From the NCBI GenBank assembly GCA_016215305.1, contig JACRKI010000145.1, positions 1 to 6,311 of the forward strand: a stretch of 6,311 bases of DNA, written 5' to 3'. Positions 5,254 through 6,311 of this stretch are shown here, one piece after another. The notes beneath the pieces are model-generated. The model saw only the letters and a program-made list of their open reading frames with translations, was not told the DNA's origin and ran no database searches. The DNA comes from Candidatus Woesearchaeota archaeon (GTDB lineage Archaea; Nanobdellota; Nanobdellia; Woesearchaeales; DSVV01). How positions within the stretch are numbered: position 1 is the stretch's first letter; each line of letters opens with the position of its first letter. Position numbers and translations under genes: made by a program.

Positions 5254-5939
5254 AAAAAATAAATAAGAAAGGTATGGAAAGCTGGGTACTTGTCACAATT
5301 ATTGTCTCCATATTTTTTTTAGTGATTGCGTCGTTTACGATTATTCCAAAACTTTCCAGTCTTGGCGGTTGGATACAAGAAAAGATTGGCTTCAATTTTG
5401 GCATTTCTGAAGATACAACAACACAACCTATTGATGAGGAAAGGATTGATACTGATACTTCTGTTGATGTGATGAAAGTAGCATTTGATGCTCAAAGTGA
5501 AGATACCCACATTATCAAACAAGCATATAATCAAGGATGGAATTTAGAATCCATTTTCTTAGAGCCTCCTATCAAAAATAAAGCTGGAGAGATTATTAAA
5601 GCACAAACATCACATCAGACAATAATAATCCCTAACAAAAAATTATCTGAGGTTCTTGCCAGTGACTTTGTTCGAGGAAGTATTTCTGTCAATGGAAAAA
5701 CATACGTTCACATTCCTTCCCAAAATAATGGATGCTTGTTTGTTTCCCGCAATGAACAAGAAACTTACGGTGGAGAACAATATAATGACAATAATAATAA
5801 CTGCCAGCGGGATACTGAAGAGCCGTATACTGATGCGAATAAGAATGGCAAATATGATGCTGAAGAACCAATTACTCCAGACGCACTCGCACAACTCATT
5901 GTCGCAGATCTTTTCAATCAAGCAGGAGGAGCAAAATAA
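5250..5939 (+). CDS. Pilin-like anchored protein with two EF-hand-like calcium loops, 229 aa
   Basis: ATG 5250 overlaps the upstream TGA (ATGA). A start at Met9 (5274) is possible but would remove the basic leader KKINKKG. Residues 6-10 (KKGME) followed by a helix at 12-32 fit an archaeal prepilin-like N-terminus, with cleavage expected after Gly8. An acidic Thr/Asp-rich linker (53-73) follows. Near the C-terminus two 12-residue loops match D-x-N-x-N-x-x-x-D-x-x-E: residues 180-191 (D180, N182, N184, D188, E191) and 195-206 (D195, N197, N199, G200, D203, E206). They are repeated at 15-residue spacing, each followed by Pro-aromatic or Pro-Ile. Such loops bind calcium in EF-hand and dockerin-type domains of secreted proteins. 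Two Cys (162, 185) could pair. A calcium-stabilised surface subunit or adhesin is the likely role. Confidence 0.83.
   Translation: MKKINKKGMESWVLVTIIVSIFFLVIASFTIIPKLSSLGGWIQEKIGFNFGISEDTTTQPIDEERIDTDTSVDVMKVAFDAQSEDTHIIKQAYNQGWNLESIFLEPPIKNKAGEIIKAQTSHQTIIIPNKKLSEVLASDFVRGSISVNGKTYVHIPSQNNGCLFVSRNEQETYGGEQYNDNNNNCQRDTEEPYTDANKNGKYDAEEPITPDALAQLIVADLFNQAGGAK
5924..5930 (+). promoter_or_regulatory. Strong ribosome binding site for the gene at 5939
   Basis: AGGAGGA lies eight bases before ATG 5939, inside the end of the previous gene. It is among the best Shine-Dalgarno matches in the window and supports this start at a TAATG junction. Confidence 0.65.
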
Positions 5940-6232
5940 TGATTGCAAAAGTAAAACTGAAGAAGAAAGCAGAACTTACTACTGAGACCATGGTACTTAT
6001 TGCACTTGCACTTATTTTTCTCATTATTGTCGCATTTGTGATGACTGGTAAGATTAAAATTTTTAGTAAAGGACTTGGAGATTGCGAAAGTAAAAGTGGA
6101 AAATGCATGGATAAAGGAAGCTGTTATGGCACAGTCACTGGATTTGATTGCAGTGATGCAAAAGAATGCTGCATTCTTCAGAAGATTTACATACCCCACT
6201 TTTACTTTCACAATCTCCAAGTCCTTTGCTAA
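5939..6232 (+). CDS. Small Cys-rich pilin-like protein; its C-terminus may be chimeric
   Basis: ATG 5939 shares a base with the upstream TAA. The protein has a basic leader (KVKLKKKAE), Glu16 before a helix at 17-35, TGKIKIF after it, and six Cys at 49, 56, 62, 71, 77 and 78. The family layout matches the 92-aa protein at 1745, which also ends shortly after a Cys-Cys pair. From about residue 82 to the stop at 6230-6232 the frame reads the antisense of a second, inverted copy of the same gene. The last 16 or so residues (KIYIPHFYF and onward) are therefore unlikely to be native. The true end probably lies soon after ECCIL. Start, anchor and Cys domain are well supported; the annotated end is not. 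Confidence 0.75.
   Translation: MIAKVKLKKKAELTTETMVLIALALIFLIIVAFVMTGKIKIFSKGLGDCESKSGKCMDKGSCYGTVTGFDCSDAKECCILQKIYIPHFYFHNLQVLC
5984..6100 (+). repeat. Left arm of a 117-base inverted repeat
   Basis: This arm covers codons 16-54 of the gene at 5939 (Glu16 to Gly54, the membrane helix to the start of the Cys domain). It matches the reverse complement of 6195-6311 at 109 of 117 positions without gaps, by my count. The right arm stops at the window edge, so the repeat may continue beyond it. Confidence 0.9.
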
Positions 6233-6311
6233 AAATCTTAATCTTGCCAGTCATCACAAATGCGACAATAATGAGAAAAATAAGCGCAAGTGCGATAAGC
6301 ACCATGGTCTC
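6135..6311 (-). CDS. 3' part of an inverted paralogue of the 5939 protein (N-terminus outside window)
   Basis: On the minus strand the frame entering at 6311 encodes the same helix and TGKIKIFSKGLGDC stretch as the plus-strand gene, with no amino-acid change over 39 codons. It then diverges: a shorter Cys region (GVCKSSEEC) lacks about 15 residues present in the plus copy. After EECSIL the frame runs into the antisense of the plus copy and stops at a TGA (complement of 6135-6137). The two genes overlap by 98 bases tail to tail, which is abnormal. So either one or both ends are rearranged, or the join is an assembly or amplification chimera. The paralogue itself looks real because its differences from the plus copy are all synonymous. 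Visible part: 58 residues. Confidence 0.6.
   Translation of the reverse strand, partial: ETMVLIALALIFLIIVAFVMTGKIKIFSKGLGDCESKSGVCKSSEECSILLHHCNQIQ
6162..6178. repeat. 17-base perfect palindrome at the inverted-copy junction
   Basis: aagaatgctgcattctt has eight-base complementary arms around a central T. On both strands it encodes the same conserved spot of the protein family, E-C-x-I-L (ECCIL on plus, ECSIL on minus). It sits where plus-copy coding sequence gives way to minus-copy sequence, and so is the likely exchange or strand-switch point. Confidence 0.8.
6195..6311 (-). repeat. Right arm of the 117-base inverted repeat
   Basis: This is the reverse-complement partner of 5984-6100, truncated by the window edge. 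The spacer between the arms is 94 bases (6101-6194), and the 17-base palindrome lies off-centre within it. Confidence 0.9.

Noticed and set aside
5918..6220. 100-aa minus-strand frame
   Set aside because: It is a shifted frame of the inverted copy and of the antisense of the 5939 gene. The frame ending at 6135 preserves the family protein sequence instead.

Overview
This window looks like AT-rich archaeal DNA, probably from a small-genome (DPANN-type, Woesearchaeota- or Pacearchaeota-like) organism. The evidence is convergent. TATA boxes sit about 26-28 bases before start codons, which implies leaderless mRNAs. Genes inside operons have GGAGG-type ribosome binding sites and ATGA or TAATG overlaps. 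Several proteins start with an archaeal type IV pilin-like (class III signal) N-terminus. The taxonomic placement is inference. There is no rRNA, tRNA, CRISPR array or recognisable transposase. Both ends cut through coding sequence, so this may be a whole short contig.

Layout. (1) 3-1628: a 5'-truncated gene, a long hairpin over its stop codon, then two overlapping genes for pilin-like single-pass proteins. (2) 1700-2023: a separately promoted 92-aa, Cys-rich pilin-like protein, followed by a T-rich probable terminator. (3) 2024-2352: a gene-poor gap with a nested inverted repeat of about 210 bases and a strong TATA promoter. (4) 2353-4122: a leaderless operon encoding a 45-aa membrane microprotein and two larger paralogous pilin-like proteins with the same six-Cys framework. 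(5) 4142-6232: a second leaderless operon. It encodes a winged-helix/nucleotidyltransferase protein, a HEPN-like partner, a 46-aa membrane microprotein, a pilin-like protein with two EF-hand-like calcium loops, and another small Cys-rich pilin-like protein. (6) 6135-6311: on the minus strand, the 3' part of a near-identical paralogue of that last gene, facing it tail to tail.

How it may work together. Most genes encode a short basic N-terminus, one hydrophobic helix and a Cys-containing outer domain. A set of surface filament or adhesin subunits, processed by a prepilin-type peptidase and stabilised by disulfides, fits this best. The nucleotidyltransferase/HEPN pair resembles MNT-HEPN toxin-antitoxin or defence modules and is translationally coupled to the downstream surface genes, which is unusual. 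The most striking feature is the right end: 117-base inverted arms differing at 8 positions, all synonymous third-position transitions, next to a 17-base palindrome. This is either a real inverted pilin-like gene pair (possibly switchable) or a palindrome-mediated chimera at a contig end.
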